The notes: generated by a model not told the origin, from the sequence alone. Counted from the stretch's first letter, positions 34,012 through 43,001 are shown. The stretch is 64,000 bases of DNA from Streptomyces sp. NL15-2K (GCF_030551255.1 NZ_CP130630.1:1426001-1490000); one strand, 5' to 3'. Made by a program: numbers and translations.

Positions 34012-34230
34012 GGGGGTGCCTGATGGATCTCCGCGGGGAAGGAGCGCCCGCCGCGCAGCGGCCAAAGACCGCAGCCGGTGCGTGCTCTCGGTGTGCCGGC
34101 CGGAAGCCCTCGTACTGGACGTACTTGGGCTTGCGGGCGGTGCGGCGAGTGGGGGCACCTCCCACGCCCTTAAGGCAGTGGGGGAGCGTGCCGGGCGTCG
34201 CGACGCCGCGGAGATCCATCAGGCACCCCC
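34012..34230. mobile_element. MITE-like element, copy 1
   Basis: A 219-bp element bounded by perfect 25-bp inverted repeats (34012-34036 and 34206-34230) that include TGATGGATCTCCGCGG. No coding capacity. It contains the core CTCCCCCACTGCC-N4-GGCGTGGGAGG plus TGCCCCCAC (read on the minus strand). A second copy at 44578-44797 is ~85-90% alike in the opposite orientation. The right terminal repeat supplies the last codons and TGA of the flippase gene. It occupies the only sizeable intergenic gap in this part of the operon. Confidence 0.85.
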
Positions 34231-35499
34231 TCGGTGGTGCTCGCGCAGGGCGGACCGCAGCTGCAGCCACCACAGGGCCGAGCCGCAGGCGGTCGCGGCG
34301 GCGACGCCCCAGGCCGAGCCGACCGTGCCGGCGACGGCCGCCCCGCCGAGCCCGCCGCCGACGTAGCAGGCGGAGGCGAACAGTTGGGCGCGCAGGCTGC
34401 GCCGGGCCGCGCCGAGCGCGCGCAGTCCGGCCGCCGCGCCGGTGCCGAGTCCCGCGCCCGCGACGCCGAGCGTGACCGGCACGATGAGCTCCGAGGCGGA
34501 GCTCCAGACGCCGCCGAGCACGAGTTCGCCGAGGCGGTCCGGCACCAGCAGCAGCGCGCCGCCCCAGAGCAGCGCGGCGACGGCCTGTCCGCCGCCGAGG
34601 AGGAGGCAGAACTTCCCCAGCCGCTGCGGGGCCCGCCGCAGCACCCGTGCCGCCTCCGCGACGGTGACCAGCGACAGGCCCATCAGCACAGCCATGAACG
34701 GGCCGAGCAGGAGCTCGGCGCCCCGGACCACACCCACCGCGCCGACCCCGACGATCGCGCCGAGCCCGTACGCCCGCAGCTGGCTCGCGCCGCTGTTGCT
34801 GACGTTCTCGACCAGGTACCGGTAGCTGAGGTCGCGGTGGGTGCGAAGCCACTCGCGTGCTCCGTTCAGACGGGGCCGGATGCCGGACTGGAAGCAGCCG
34901 CACACGGCGGCCACCGCGGCGGACGCGCCCCAGGCCAGCACGAAGGCCTCCACGCTGCCCACGCGGGCCGCCACCACCAGGGCGGGGACGAGCGCGACGC
35001 CCCACACGAGGTCGTTGACGAACGCCTTCCGCCCGGCGCCGGCGGCGAAGAACGCGAACCGCCACGCGTCCTGCAGCAGCAGCCCCGGCAGGACGACGCC
35101 GAGGCAGGCGAACGCGGGCCCCACACGGCCGCCGACGCCGACGCCGACCACCAGACACGCCGCGCCGAGGGCGGCACCGACGCCGAGCGCGGTACCCGAC
35201 GACCGGGCCACCGCCCCGCGCCAGGCCGCGTCCGACACGCCGCTGAAGCGCACCATGAGCGGGTCGGTGGCCAGTCCGCGGGAGACGTTGAGCACCACGC
35301 CGTAGGTCACCCAGGCGAGGCTGAACACGCCGAACGCGGTCACGCCCAGCGAGCGGGCCACGTAGATGCCCACCGCGAAGTTGGACATGCTGGAGGCCGC
35401 CTGGTCGGCCAGTCCCCAGGACAGCCGACCGGCGAGGGCGCGCCTGGCGTTCGCCGCCTTCGGTCTCGTCCTCTCCCCCTCGGTGGTCATCTCCGTCAT
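34219..35499 (-). CDS. Wzx-type flippase (polysaccharide transporter family)
   Basis: A 426-residue integral membrane protein with about 12 helices. It starts SWGLADQAASSMSNFAVGIY and has the amphipathic GRVGPAFACLGVVLPGLLLQ and LSYRYLVENVSNSGASQLRA segments typical of MATE-like polysaccharide exporters. It should flip the undecaprenyl-PP-linked repeat unit across the membrane. The ATG at 35499 overlaps the DUF4910 gene stop. The C-terminal RGGA and the TGA come from the terminal repeat of the MITE-like element, so insertion set the present 3' end. Confidence 0.85.
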   Translation of the reverse strand: MTEMTTEGERTRPKAANARRALAGRLSWGLADQAASSMSNFAVGIYVARSLGVTAFGVFSLAWVTYGVVLNVSRGLATDPLMVRFSGVSDAAWRGAVARSSGTALGVGAALGAACLVVGVGVGGRVGPAFACLGVVLPGLLLQDAWRFAFFAAGAGRKAFVNDLVWGVALVPALVVAARVGSVEAFVLAWGASAAVAAVCGCFQSGIRPRLNGAREWLRTHRDLSYRYLVENVSNSGASQLRAYGLGAIVGVGAVGVVRGAELLLGPFMAVLMGLSLVTVAEAARVLRRAPQRLGKFCLLLGGGQAVAALLWGGALLLVPDRLGELVLGGVWSSASELIVPVTLGVAGAGLGTGAAAGLRALGAARRSLRAQLFASACYVGGGLGGAAVAGTVGSAWGVAAATACGSALWWLQLRSALREHHRGGA

Positions 35500-36770
35500 G
35501 CCTTGATCAGCCCGGCGCCGTGCAGGGCGTCGGCCGCTGCGGCGACGGTGTCGAACGGCAGCCCGGACCGCTCGGCGACGTCCAGCAGACTGTGCTCGCC
35601 GTCGGAGAGGTTGAGCACCCAGAGCATGGCCATCTGGGCCTGCTTGGTGTCGCTGCGGCCGCCGAGCGCGTCGTACAGTCCGCGCCGTCCCAACTGCGGT
35701 TCGCCGTAAGGGCTGAGGTTGACGTAGTGGCGGTTGCGGTCGAGGACGGCGAACGCCTCGCGGCAGACAGCAAGGGTGTCCGTCATCGCCTCCGGGGAGA
35801 CGAAGTCCAGGTTGTCCGCCGAGGTGTGGTACTCGGGGTAGCCGGCGTACGGGGTCCGGGTGAGCGAGCCCACGCCGAGATCGAACCCGGGTGAGCAGAA
35901 CTGCCGCTCGTCGTAGCCGTACGGGGTGAACTCGGTGACGCGGTGCGGGCGTTCGGAGGCGGCCAGCACGTGCCGCATCACCCGGTCGATCTCCGCGTCG
36001 CCGCGCCTGCTCTGCTTGTACGTCAGGCTGCCCGGGTCGCCGGCGCAGGCCAGCACCAGGCCGTGCTTGACCCGTTCCACCCGTTCCGCGTTGCGGGCGA
36101 GCCAGGTGATCGCCCCGATGGTGCCGGGCGCGAAGATGAACCGGTAGGTGTAGTACGGCGTTTGCCGGGCCAGCGCCCGGGCCAGGAACGTCGCCACCGC
36201 GATGCCGGCCAGGTTGTCGTTGGCCAGCGACGGGTGGCAGACGTGGCAGGAGACGATCACCTCGTCGGGGACCTGCCCCGGGACCACGTGCTCGGCGTAG
36301 GTGAGATGGCCGTCGGCGAGGGTGGAGTCGATGCGGACCTCGTAATCGCCGTCCGGCATCGCGTCCAGGGTTTCCTGGGCCAGGCAGAACCCCCACTCCG
36401 GCTTGTAGTAGCTGGTGCGGTACGGCACCCAGCTCGGGTGGTCCGGCAGGGTGTGCAGGTGTTCCCGCAGCTCGGCCAGCGGCATGGTCGCCGACACCGG
36501 CACGCTGTAGCCGAGTACGTGCAGGCTGGACGCGGCGAAGTCGACGATCCGGTGGCCGGCAGTGTCGGCGATGTACGCGTCGCGGATGTTCCACTCCTGC
36601 GGCACGGTCCAGTCGAGCACCTGCGTGCCGGTCGGTACCTCGTGCGTCTGGAGCGGGATGTACTCCCCGACGATGTCCAAGGTGGCGCGCACACCGTCGC
36701 CGGTGATGCTCCGGCACAGCGGGTACAGCCGCTCCACCAGCGCGTACATCTCTTCGCCGGTGGCGGTCAT
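35496..36770 (-). CDS. DUF4910 protein, M28-aminopeptidase-like with C-terminal winged helix
   Basis: A 424-residue protein. MYALVERLYPLCRSITGDGV opens the family. Zn-peptidase-like ligands appear in VSCHVCHPSLANDNLAGIAV (His and Asp) and GYPEYHTSADNLDFVSP (His), with YGYDERQFCSPGFDLG between. The C-terminal ~60 residues form a winged-helix-like module (LLDVAERSGLPFDTVAAAAD). The family recurs in LPS/capsule clusters beside sugar methyltransferases and nucleotidyltransferases. It may hydrolyse or form an amide on a sugar; the activity is not established. The start is ATG 36770; a GTG overlapping the SDR stop is an alternative. Confidence 0.85.
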   Translation of the reverse strand: MTATGEEMYALVERLYPLCRSITGDGVRATLDIVGEYIPLQTHEVPTGTQVLDWTVPQEWNIRDAYIADTAGHRIVDFAASSLHVLGYSVPVSATMPLAELREHLHTLPDHPSWVPYRTSYYKPEWGFCLAQETLDAMPDGDYEVRIDSTLADGHLTYAEHVVPGQVPDEVIVSCHVCHPSLANDNLAGIAVATFLARALARQTPYYTYRFIFAPGTIGAITWLARNAERVERVKHGLVLACAGDPGSLTYKQSRRGDAEIDRVMRHVLAASERPHRVTEFTPYGYDERQFCSPGFDLGVGSLTRTPYAGYPEYHTSADNLDFVSPEAMTDTLAVCREAFAVLDRNRHYVNLSPYGEPQLGRRGLYDALGGRSDTKQAQMAMLWVLNLSDGEHSLLDVAERSGLPFDTVAAAADALHGAGLIKA

Positions 36771-36790
36771 CGGCTGTTCGCCGGTCACGG

Positions 36791-37816
36791 TCACCGGCGC
36801 CACCGCAGCGTGTCGTCGACGGTGCCGGCGTCGGACGCCGCGCGCAGCACGGCGAGGCGGGTGAAGCGTTGCTCGAAGCCCTCTCGGGTCAGGCCGAACT
36901 TGCCGTAGGCGTCGGCGAGTTCGAGCGCGCCCTGCTTCACCGTCCACTCGCAGTCGAAGCCGGGCACCGCGGCGCGGAACCGGGAGAAGTCCACCCGGTA
37001 CGACCGCGGATCGGCACCGGTCTCCCCGGTGATCACCACCTTGGCGCCGGACACCGCCTCGGCGACCTGGTCGGCGATCTCGGCGACCGTGACGTTGTTG
37101 ATCTCGCTGCCGATGTTGAACGCCCGGTCGTGCACGGCCTCGCGCGGCGCGGTCAGTGCGGCCGTGAAGGCCCGTGCGATGTCGGCGGCGTGCACCAGCG
37201 GGCGCCACGGGGTGCCGTCGGAGAGCACCAGGACCTCACCGGACAGGAGCGCGTGGCCCACCAGGTTGTTCAGCACGATGTCGGCGCGCAGCCGGGGCGA
37301 GAAGCCGAAGGCGGTGGCGTTGCGCATGAACACGGGGGTGAAGTCGCCGTCGGCGAGCGCGTGCAGGTCGTCCTCCACCCGCACCTTGGACTCGGCGTAC
37401 GGCGTCACCGGGCGCAGCGGGGCGTCCTCGCCCACCAGGTCGTCGCCGCCGGCGGCGCCGTAGACCGAGCACGTCGACGCGTACAGGAAGCGCCGCACTC
37501 CGGCGTCGCGGGCCAGCCGGGCCAGCCGTACGGACGCGTGGTGGTTGATGTCGTAGGTGAGCTCCGGCGCCAGCGATCCCAGCGGGTCGTTCGAGAGCGC
37601 GGCCAGGTGGATCACGGCGTCCACCCCGGCCACGTGGTCCGCTGTGACGTCACGCAGGTCGACCCGGTGCCCCTGCGGGTCGGCGGGCGTCGGGCCGAGG
37701 ACACAGTCGGCGAACAGGCCGGAGTCGAGGCCGACGACTTCGTGTCCGGCGGCCGTGAGGACCGGGGCCATCACGGTGCCCAGGTAGCCCTGGTGTCCGG
37801 TGAGCAGTACGCGCAA
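36791..37816 (-). CDS. NAD-dependent epimerase/dehydratase (extended SDR)
   Basis: A 341-residue nucleotide-sugar enzyme. NAD site VLLTGHQGYLGTVMAPVL; catalytic triad Ser in LYASTCSVYGAAGG and Y-x-x-x-K in TPYAESKVRVEDDL. LSDGTPWRPLVHAADIARAF and AFNIGSEINNVTVAEIADQV are hallmarks of epimerases and dehydratases acting on NDP-hexoses. The start is TTG at 37816 behind GGGGGA, just after the deacetylase stop. It may serve as the missing 4,6-dehydratase or as a C4 epimerase/reductase. Confidence 0.88.
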   Translation of the reverse strand: MRVLLTGHQGYLGTVMAPVLTAAGHEVVGLDSGLFADCVLGPTPADPQGHRVDLRDVTADHVAGVDAVIHLAALSNDPLGSLAPELTYDINHHASVRLARLARDAGVRRFLYASTCSVYGAAGGDDLVGEDAPLRPVTPYAESKVRVEDDLHALADGDFTPVFMRNATAFGFSPRLRADIVLNNLVGHALLSGEVLVLSDGTPWRPLVHAADIARAFTAALTAPREAVHDRAFNIGSEINNVTVAEIADQVAEAVSGAKVVITGETGADPRSYRVDFSRFRAAVPGFDCEWTVKQGALELADAYGKFGLTREGFEQRFTRLAVLRAASDAGTVDDTLRWRR

Positions 37817-37819
37817 GGT

Positions 37820-38467
37820 TCAATCCCCCAGGTCGAGAACGAGTTTGGTGACGGCGAACGCCTCGGCGTAACGCTCGTGGCATTCGATGCCGCGGATCCG
37901 GGCCAGGCCGAGGAAGGCCTCGCGGTCGTACCAGGGCCGGTGGCGCTGCGAGGGGTAGTGCTCCTGCAGCAGCCGTACCTTCTGTTCGGCGATCTCCGGC
38001 GACAGCGGCTGGTACGCCGCCATGCGGCCGAGATCGCCGTCCCACTTGACGATCTCGTAGCCGAGGACCAGGTGGTCGCGGAACGCGGTCGGTATCAGCC
38101 GCGCCAGGCCGCGGTGGTCCTGGTGCGCGTCGTCGGTACGCGGGGCGAGGACCACATCCGGGTCGGTCCGCTCGCGCAGCTCCTCGACGGCGGACTTGGC
38201 CTCTTCCCAGTGCGCGGGCAGCCGGCCGTCCGGCAGCTTGTGCACGGTCAGCCGCAGGTCGGCGCCCGGGCAGAAGGCGGTGAGCGCGGCCCGCTCCTCC
38301 TGCTCGCGCTCGCTGCCGCCGCCGGAGAGCACCAGCGCGTCGATACGGATACCCGGCCGCGCGCGGCACAGTGTCAGCAGCGTGCCGCCGGCGCCGATGG
38401 CGATGTCGTCGCAGTGCGCGCCCACTGCGGCGATCCGATTCAGCCGCCCGGTTTCGAGCCGGATCAT
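37820..38467 (-). CDS. PIG-L family deacetylase
   Basis: A 215-residue Zn-dependent deacetylase of the LmbE/PIG-L family. The metal motif AVGAHCDDIAIGAGGTLL (A-H-x-D-D) is near the N-terminus, and the third ligand is in RTDDAHQDHRGLARL. Members remove an acetyl group from GlcNAc-type sugars on lipids or small molecules. Here it probably frees an amine on a cluster sugar. The ATG at 38467 overlaps the cytidylyltransferase TGA. Confidence 0.9.
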   Translation of the reverse strand: MIRLETGRLNRIAAVGAHCDDIAIGAGGTLLTLCRARPGIRIDALVLSGGGSEREQEERAALTAFCPGADLRLTVHKLPDGRLPAHWEEAKSAVEELRERTDPDVVLAPRTDDAHQDHRGLARLIPTAFRDHLVLGYEIVKWDGDLGRMAAYQPLSPEIAEQKVRLLQEHYPSQRHRPWYDREAFLGLARIRGIECHERYAEAFAVTKLVLDLGD

Positions 38468-39258
38468 GCCCTCACCCCCGCGCGGTCCCGCTCCCACACG
38501 GCCCAGGGGCGGTCGCCCCGGGCGTAGGCGTCGTCGAGCGCGGCCCGCTCCTTCACGGTGTCGGTCGGCTTCCAGAAGCCGCGGTGCTGGTGCGCCACCA
38601 GCCGTCCGCGCTTGGCCAGTTGGGCGCATCCGTCGGCGACCAGGTCCCCGTTCTCCGGTATGTGGTCGAAGACCTCCTGGCGGAGCACGAAGTAGCCGCC
38701 GTTCTCCCACAGCGGCAGTTCGCTCACCGCGGTGATGCCCCCGACCAGGCCGTCCTCGCCCAAGTCGACGCAGTGGAACGAGGACTGCGGCGGGACCACC
38801 ATCATCGACGCACCGGCGTCGCGCCGGGCGAAGTTCTCGATCATCTCCGGCAGCGGGGCATCGGTGAGCACGTCGGCGTAGTTGGCGAGGAACATCTCGT
38901 CGCCGTCCAGGTGGTGCCGCACCCGGCGCAGCCGCTCCCCGATCGGTGACTCGATGCCGGTCTGCGCGAACGTGATCGTCCAGTCCGAGATGTCGGTGGA
39001 CAGCAGCTCGGTCCGCCCGCCCCGCAGCACGAAGTCGTTGGACGTCGTCTCCTCGTAGTTGAGGAAGAAGTCCTTGATGTGGTGGGCCCCGTACCCGAGG
39101 CACAGGATGAACTCCGTGTGCCCGAAGTGCGCGTAGTAGCGCATGACGTGCCAGATCAGCGGTCGGGGGCCGACCATCGCCATCGGCTTGGGCACGTCGT
39201 CGGAGGTTCCGTTGCGCATCCGCATCCCGTAACCGCCGCAGAACAGAACGACCTTCAT
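38464..39258 (-). CDS. rfbF: Glucose-1-phosphate cytidylyltransferase
   Basis: A 264-residue nucleotidyltransferase close to the ~257-residue RfbF family. The signature KVVLFCGGYGMRMRNGTSDD contains the phosphate-binding loop and KPMAMVGPRPLIWHVMRYYA follows. FILCLGYGAHHIKDFF, LANYADVLTDAPLPEMI (metal Asp) and HQHRGFWKPTDTVKER are family-typical. It makes CDP-glucose from CTP and Glc-1-P, the entry to CDP-dideoxy and branched sugars. No canonical CDP-glucose 4,6-dehydratase is present in the window. Overlaps both neighbours by 4 bp. Confidence 0.9.
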   Translation of the reverse strand: MKVVLFCGGYGMRMRNGTSDDVPKPMAMVGPRPLIWHVMRYYAHFGHTEFILCLGYGAHHIKDFFLNYEETTSNDFVLRGGRTELLSTDISDWTITFAQTGIESPIGERLRRVRHHLDGDEMFLANYADVLTDAPLPEMIENFARRDAGASMMVVPPQSSFHCVDLGEDGLVGGITAVSELPLWENGGYFVLRQEVFDHIPENGDLVADGCAQLAKRGRLVAHQHRGFWKPTDTVKERAALDDAYARGDRPWAVWERDRAGVRA

Positions 39259-40505
39259 GCTGTGCCCTTCCAAGACGCGACCTCGACGATGCTCAGTTCC
39301 GGGATGGGGAAGACCAGGCGGCCGCCCCAGTCGTGCACGTACGACAGCTGCTCGACCAGCTCGGCCCGCAGGTTCCACGGGAGGACGAGGACGTAGTCCG
39401 GTTTGTCGGCGGCTATCTGCTCGGGCGGCAGGATCGGGATGCGGGTGCCCGGGGTGAACCGGCCGTGCTTGTAGGGGTTGCGGTCGACCGTGTACGCGAG
39501 CAGGTCGGGCCGGATGCCGCAGTGGTTGAGCAGGGTGTTGCCCTTGCCCGGGGCGCCGTAGCCGACGACCGTCTCGCCGCGCTCGGCCGCCTCGATGAGG
39601 AACCGCAGCAGGTCCCGGCGCACCTTGGCCACCCGGGCGGAGAACTCGGTGTATCCGGACAGCTCCTGCAGCCCGGCGGCCTTCTCCCGGGCCAGCACGT
39701 CGGCCACCCGCTGCGTCGGCTCACCGGCGACCTCGGTCGGCCGGGCCCACAGCCGGATGGAACCGCCGTGCGTGGGCAGCAACTCGACGTCCACGAGCGC
39801 GAGTCCGCCGCTCGCCAGGGCCCGGATCGCGGCGGCGACCGTGTAGTACTGGAAGTGCTCGTGGTAGATCGTGTCGTACTGGTTCTCCTCGATCAGGGTC
39901 AGCAGGTGCTGCACCTCGATGGAGACCCAGCCGTCGTCGGCGACCAGGGCGCGTAGGCCCTGGGTGAACCCGACCACGTCGGGGATGTGCGCGTACACGT
40001 TGTTGGCCACGACCAGGTCCGCCGGGCCGTGTTCGGCGCGGACGGCCGAGCCGGTGTCCGGGCTCAGGAACTCCGTGAGCGTGGGCACGCCCGCCTCGCG
40101 CGCCACGGCCCCGACGTTCACCGACGGCTCGATGCCGAGGCAGCGGATCCCCCGGTCCACCACGTGCTTCAGCAGGTATCCGTCGTTGCTCGCGACCTCG
40201 ACCACGAAGGCGTCGGGGCCGAGTCCCACCCGCGGTACGGCATCGGCGACGAACGTGCGCGCGTGCTCCACCCAGGAGGTCGAGTAGGAGGAGAAGTACG
40301 CGTACTCCTTGAACGTCTCCTCCGGCGTGATCAGCGGCGGGATCTGCGCCAGCCAGCAGTCGGTGCAGACGCGCAGGTGCAGCGGGTACGCCGGCTCCGG
40401 TTGATCCAGTTGGTCCGCGGCGAGAAAGCTCTCGCACGGCGGCGTCGCCCCCAGGTCGACGACGCTCGCCAGCGTCGCCGAGCCGCACAGTCGGCATCGT
40501 GTCAT
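39255..40505 (-). CDS. Sugar C-methyltransferase (TylCIII/NovU type)
   Basis: A 416-residue three-domain SAM enzyme. An N-terminal zinc site has CRLCGSATLASVVDLG and VCTDCWLAQIP (C-x2-C pairs). The SAM domain has VVEVASNDGYLLKHVVDRGI. A C-terminal domain has VVGYGAPGKGNTLLNHCGI and YVLVLPWNLRAEL. These enzymes methylate C3 of 4-keto sugars, and their 3,5-epimerase and cytidylyl/thymidylyl partners lie in this operon. Alternatively some family members act on C-branched lipooligosaccharide sugars. Its product would be a branched-chain sugar. Confidence 0.9.
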   Translation of the reverse strand: MTRCRLCGSATLASVVDLGATPPCESFLAADQLDQPEPAYPLHLRVCTDCWLAQIPPLITPEETFKEYAYFSSYSTSWVEHARTFVADAVPRVGLGPDAFVVEVASNDGYLLKHVVDRGIRCLGIEPSVNVGAVAREAGVPTLTEFLSPDTGSAVRAEHGPADLVVANNVYAHIPDVVGFTQGLRALVADDGWVSIEVQHLLTLIEENQYDTIYHEHFQYYTVAAAIRALASGGLALVDVELLPTHGGSIRLWARPTEVAGEPTQRVADVLAREKAAGLQELSGYTEFSARVAKVRRDLLRFLIEAAERGETVVGYGAPGKGNTLLNHCGIRPDLLAYTVDRNPYKHGRFTPGTRIPILPPEQIAADKPDYVLVLPWNLRAELVEQLSYVHDWGGRLVFPIPELSIVEVASWKGTA

Positions 40506-41759
40506 CTACTGCCCCCCATTGATTCCGTCCCCCATTGATTCGGTCCGCCATTGATTCGGTCCGCTTGATTCCGTCCGCCCCGCGATCGCGCTGCGGTACT
40601 CCTCCACCAGGCGCTCGAGCCCGACGGCCGGGCTGAAGCCCTTCTCGTAACGGCGCCGGGCCGCCTGGCCCATCTCCCGGTTGCGGTCCGGTTCGGCCGC
40701 GATCCGGCGTATGCACGACGCGAGCGAGTCGCGCTCGCCCGGCCGGTGCAGCAGCCCGGTCACCCCGTCCTCGACGAGTTCGACGAAGGCGCCGTGACCG
40801 GCGGCGACGGCCGGGACCCCCGCCGCCATCGCCTCCGCGACCACCAGGCCGAACGTCTCCAGGGCCATCGACGGAGCCACCACGGCGACCGACCGCGCGA
40901 CGGCCTGCCGGACCTGAGCGGGGTCGAGCAGACCGGCGTACCGCACGTCGTCCCGCCCCGCCGCCCAGGCGGTCACCTCCGGCTCCAGCGGCCCCGCGCC
41001 GGCGAGCACGAGCGGCACGCCCACACCGCCGTCCGCCGCGATCTCGTCCCACGCGGCCATGAGCAGCCGCACCCCCTTGGCCTCCGCGAGCCGGCCGAGA
41101 AAGAGCAGTTGCTCTCCGTCGCCCACTCGGCAGGCGCCGGGATCGGGTACGAAGTTGTGCTTCACCGTCAGCAGCTCGGCCGGCATGCCGGACCGCACCA
41201 GGACGTCGCGCTGCGCCTCGGAGATGCAGAAGAACCGCTCCACACCGGACCACCACCGCCGCCGGTTGACCGACAGGCTCACCGCGAGCGGCACCGTCGC
41301 GAGGCGGGAGCTGCGGTAGCAGCCGTGCCGGACGGCGGGCAGCGGCGCCGCGGAACCGACGCACTCGGTGCACAGCCGGCCGTCCCGTTGCAGCGTGCCG
41401 GGCGGGCAGATCTGGGTGTAGTTGTGCAGCGTGGCGACGGCGGGCACGCCCGCGTCGGCGCAGGCGGCGAGGACCGCGGGCGACAGGAGCGGGAAGACGT
41501 TGTGGACGTGCACCACGTCCGGCCGCTCGGCGCGGAGCTTGGCGGTGAGCTCCGAGCGGACCGCCGGGTTCCACGGCACGAGCAGCGGCACCGCGACCTT
41601 GCCGAGCAGGGACCGGCCGGCGATGTCGTCGCTGCGCCGCTCGAACACCTCGACCCGGTGGCCGGCCGCGCGCAGCAGCTCCACCTCCTCGTCGACGACC
41701 CGGTTCTCCCCGCTCGGCTGCGCCGAGGAGTAGCGGTTGTGCACCACAAGGACGTGCAT
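40506..41759 (-). CDS. Family 4 glycosyltransferase
   Basis: A 417-residue GT-B enzyme. The N-terminal domain begins HVLVVHNRYSSAQPSGENRV and has DVVHVHNVFPLLSPAVLAAC. A Cys-rich stretch (CPPGTLQRDGRLCTECVG) is unusual but seen in some exopolysaccharide GT4s. The C-terminal domain has LFLGRLAEAKGVRLLMAAWD and the E-x7-E nucleotide-sugar motif APSMALETFGLVVAEAMAAG. The tail (TESSGPNQWRTESMGDGING) is encoded by a 16-bp tandem repeat read in rotating frame. Its TAG abuts the methyltransferase ATG. Confidence 0.9.
   Translation of the reverse strand: MHVLVVHNRYSSAQPSGENRVVDEEVELLRAAGHRVEVFERRSDDIAGRSLLGKVAVPLLVPWNPAVRSELTAKLRAERPDVVHVHNVFPLLSPAVLAACADAGVPAVATLHNYTQICPPGTLQRDGRLCTECVGSAAPLPAVRHGCYRSSRLATVPLAVSLSVNRRRWWSGVERFFCISEAQRDVLVRSGMPAELLTVKHNFVPDPGACRVGDGEQLLFLGRLAEAKGVRLLMAAWDEIAADGGVGVPLVLAGAGPLEPEVTAWAAGRDDVRYAGLLDPAQVRQAVARSVAVVAPSMALETFGLVVAEAMAAGVPAVAAGHGAFVELVEDGVTGLLHRPGERDSLASCIRRIAAEPDRNREMGQAARRRYEKGFSPAVGLERLVEEYRSAIAGRTESSGPNQWRTESMGDGINGGQ
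40517..40578. repeat. Four tandem ~16-bp units at a gene junction
   Basis: Units CATTGATTC(C/G)GTCC(C/G)C at 40517, 40533 and 40549, plus a 14-base unit to 40578. They lie in the last codons of the GT4 gene, just upstream of the C-methyltransferase start. Because 16 is not a multiple of three, each unit is read in a different frame, so a copy-number change would alter the C-terminus. Confidence 0.85.
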
Positions 41760-41761
41760 GG

Positions 41762-43000
41762 TCAGCTCACCTCCCGATCCCGGGCCCAGCGCGGGATACG
41801 TGGTCGTGGGACTGGGGGTGTCGGGAGCGGTGTGGCCGCGGCGGGTGCCGCGAGCAGCGAGGCGGCCAGGGCCAGGTGCAGCAGATACGGCGAGGCGTCC
41901 CCGAGGCCGGCCTCGGTGTACGACGAGATCGCGACGTAGCTGATCAGGAAGAGCGCGCAGGCCCTCGGCAGCGACGGCGGCCGCAGCAGCGCGACGCCGC
42001 CGAGCACGAGGATGACGGCCGCCACGAGAGTGACACCGATCAGACCCTGCTCGTTGTAGACGGCCAGCCAGCTGTTGTCGATCGGCAGCCCTCCGAACGA
42101 CTTGTCGCCCAGGCCCACGCCGAAGAACCTCTCCGCGGTCGTCCGGGGCGCTGCCAGCAGGGCGTCCCAGACCTTGGCCCGGCCGGTGAGGCTGGTGAAG
42201 TACTCCTTGGTCTGCCCGCGCAGGAACCACGCCTGGAGCGCGGAGGCGAACCCCACCCCGGCCACCGTGACCACCAGCACCGACCACGCGAAGAACCGGC
42301 GAGCGGCGGCGCTGGTCAGCAGGAGCGAGCCGATCGCCACCGTCAACCCGACGAGCAGGCCGACGGTGGCCGTCCGGGTGTGGGTGAGCGCGAGCAGGAC
42401 GAGAGACGGAACGATGACCACCGCCGCGCCGGCCTTGTCTACCTGGCGGCCCAGGAGAAGCAGCACGGTCAGCCCGATGATCACCGCCGTGTACTGCCCG
42501 ATCTGCGGCGGGGTGAGCGGCCACAGCGCGCCGACGAGGCGTCCGCCGTACAGCTCGGGCATGGCCGCGCCCGGTGAGATGGCCAGGCCCGCGGCCACCG
42601 ACACCAGCACCGCGAAATACATCCGGATGTGGTAGCGGACGAAGGTGAGGCTGCCGTCCCACCAGCGGCTGACCAGCCACAGCGTGCCGACGAAGAGGGC
42701 CAGCCGAGTGCAGCGGAACAGCGCTCCGAACCCGGACTCCAGGTGCACGCTGGAGATCACGCTCGGCACCAGCAGCAGGGTGAGCAGGAACACGAAGGCG
42801 CTGGGTCTGATGCGCAGCCGCGCATTGAGCGCGAGCGCCAGCGCGAACGCGACGACCAGCGAGCCCATGGTGACCAGCTGGATGAGGGAGCGGGGCAGCG
42901 GGACGATGGTCTTCGCCCCGGCGGAGCCGAGCGTGTTGAGGCCCAGCAGCAGCCAGACGATCCCGACGGTCTTCGGTGTGGTGGCGGGGTCACGGTCCAT
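41762..43000 (-). CDS. O-antigen polymerase/ligase-like membrane protein (Wzy)
   Basis: A 412-residue protein with 10-12 predicted helices, e.g. TVGIVWLLLGLNTLGSAG and AGAAVVIVPSLVLLALTHTR. A large outer loop holds TSLTGRAKVWDALLAAPRTT and the GVGLGDKSFGGLPIDNSWL segment that marks the Wzy_C/WaaL domain. It should polymerise flipped repeat units outside the membrane. The start is ATG 43000, one base away from the preceding lipoprotein stop. A GTG at 43009 would overlap that gene. Confidence 0.85.
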   Translation of the reverse strand: MDRDPATTPKTVGIVWLLLGLNTLGSAGAKTIVPLPRSLIQLVTMGSLVVAFALALALNARLRIRPSAFVFLLTLLLVPSVISSVHLESGFGALFRCTRLALFVGTLWLVSRWWDGSLTFVRYHIRMYFAVLVSVAAGLAISPGAAMPELYGGRLVGALWPLTPPQIGQYTAVIIGLTVLLLLGRQVDKAGAAVVIVPSLVLLALTHTRTATVGLLVGLTVAIGSLLLTSAAARRFFAWSVLVVTVAGVGFASALQAWFLRGQTKEYFTSLTGRAKVWDALLAAPRTTAERFFGVGLGDKSFGGLPIDNSWLAVYNEQGLIGVTLVAAVILVLGGVALLRPPSLPRACALFLISYVAISSYTEAGLGDASPYLLHLALAASLLAAPAAATPLPTPPVPRPRIPRWARDREVS

Positions 43001-43001
43001 C

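Noticed and set aside
34012..34230. Structured riboswitch upstream of the family 2 glycosyltransferase
   Set aside because: A second inverted copy with matching terminal repeats at 44.6 kb shows that it is a dispersed repeat rather than a gene-specific leader.
34219..36717. An 832-residue leftward fusion ending in the flippase
   Set aside because: Its first half is an out-of-frame reading of the DUF4910 gene; the flippase starts at 35499 in an ATGA overlap.
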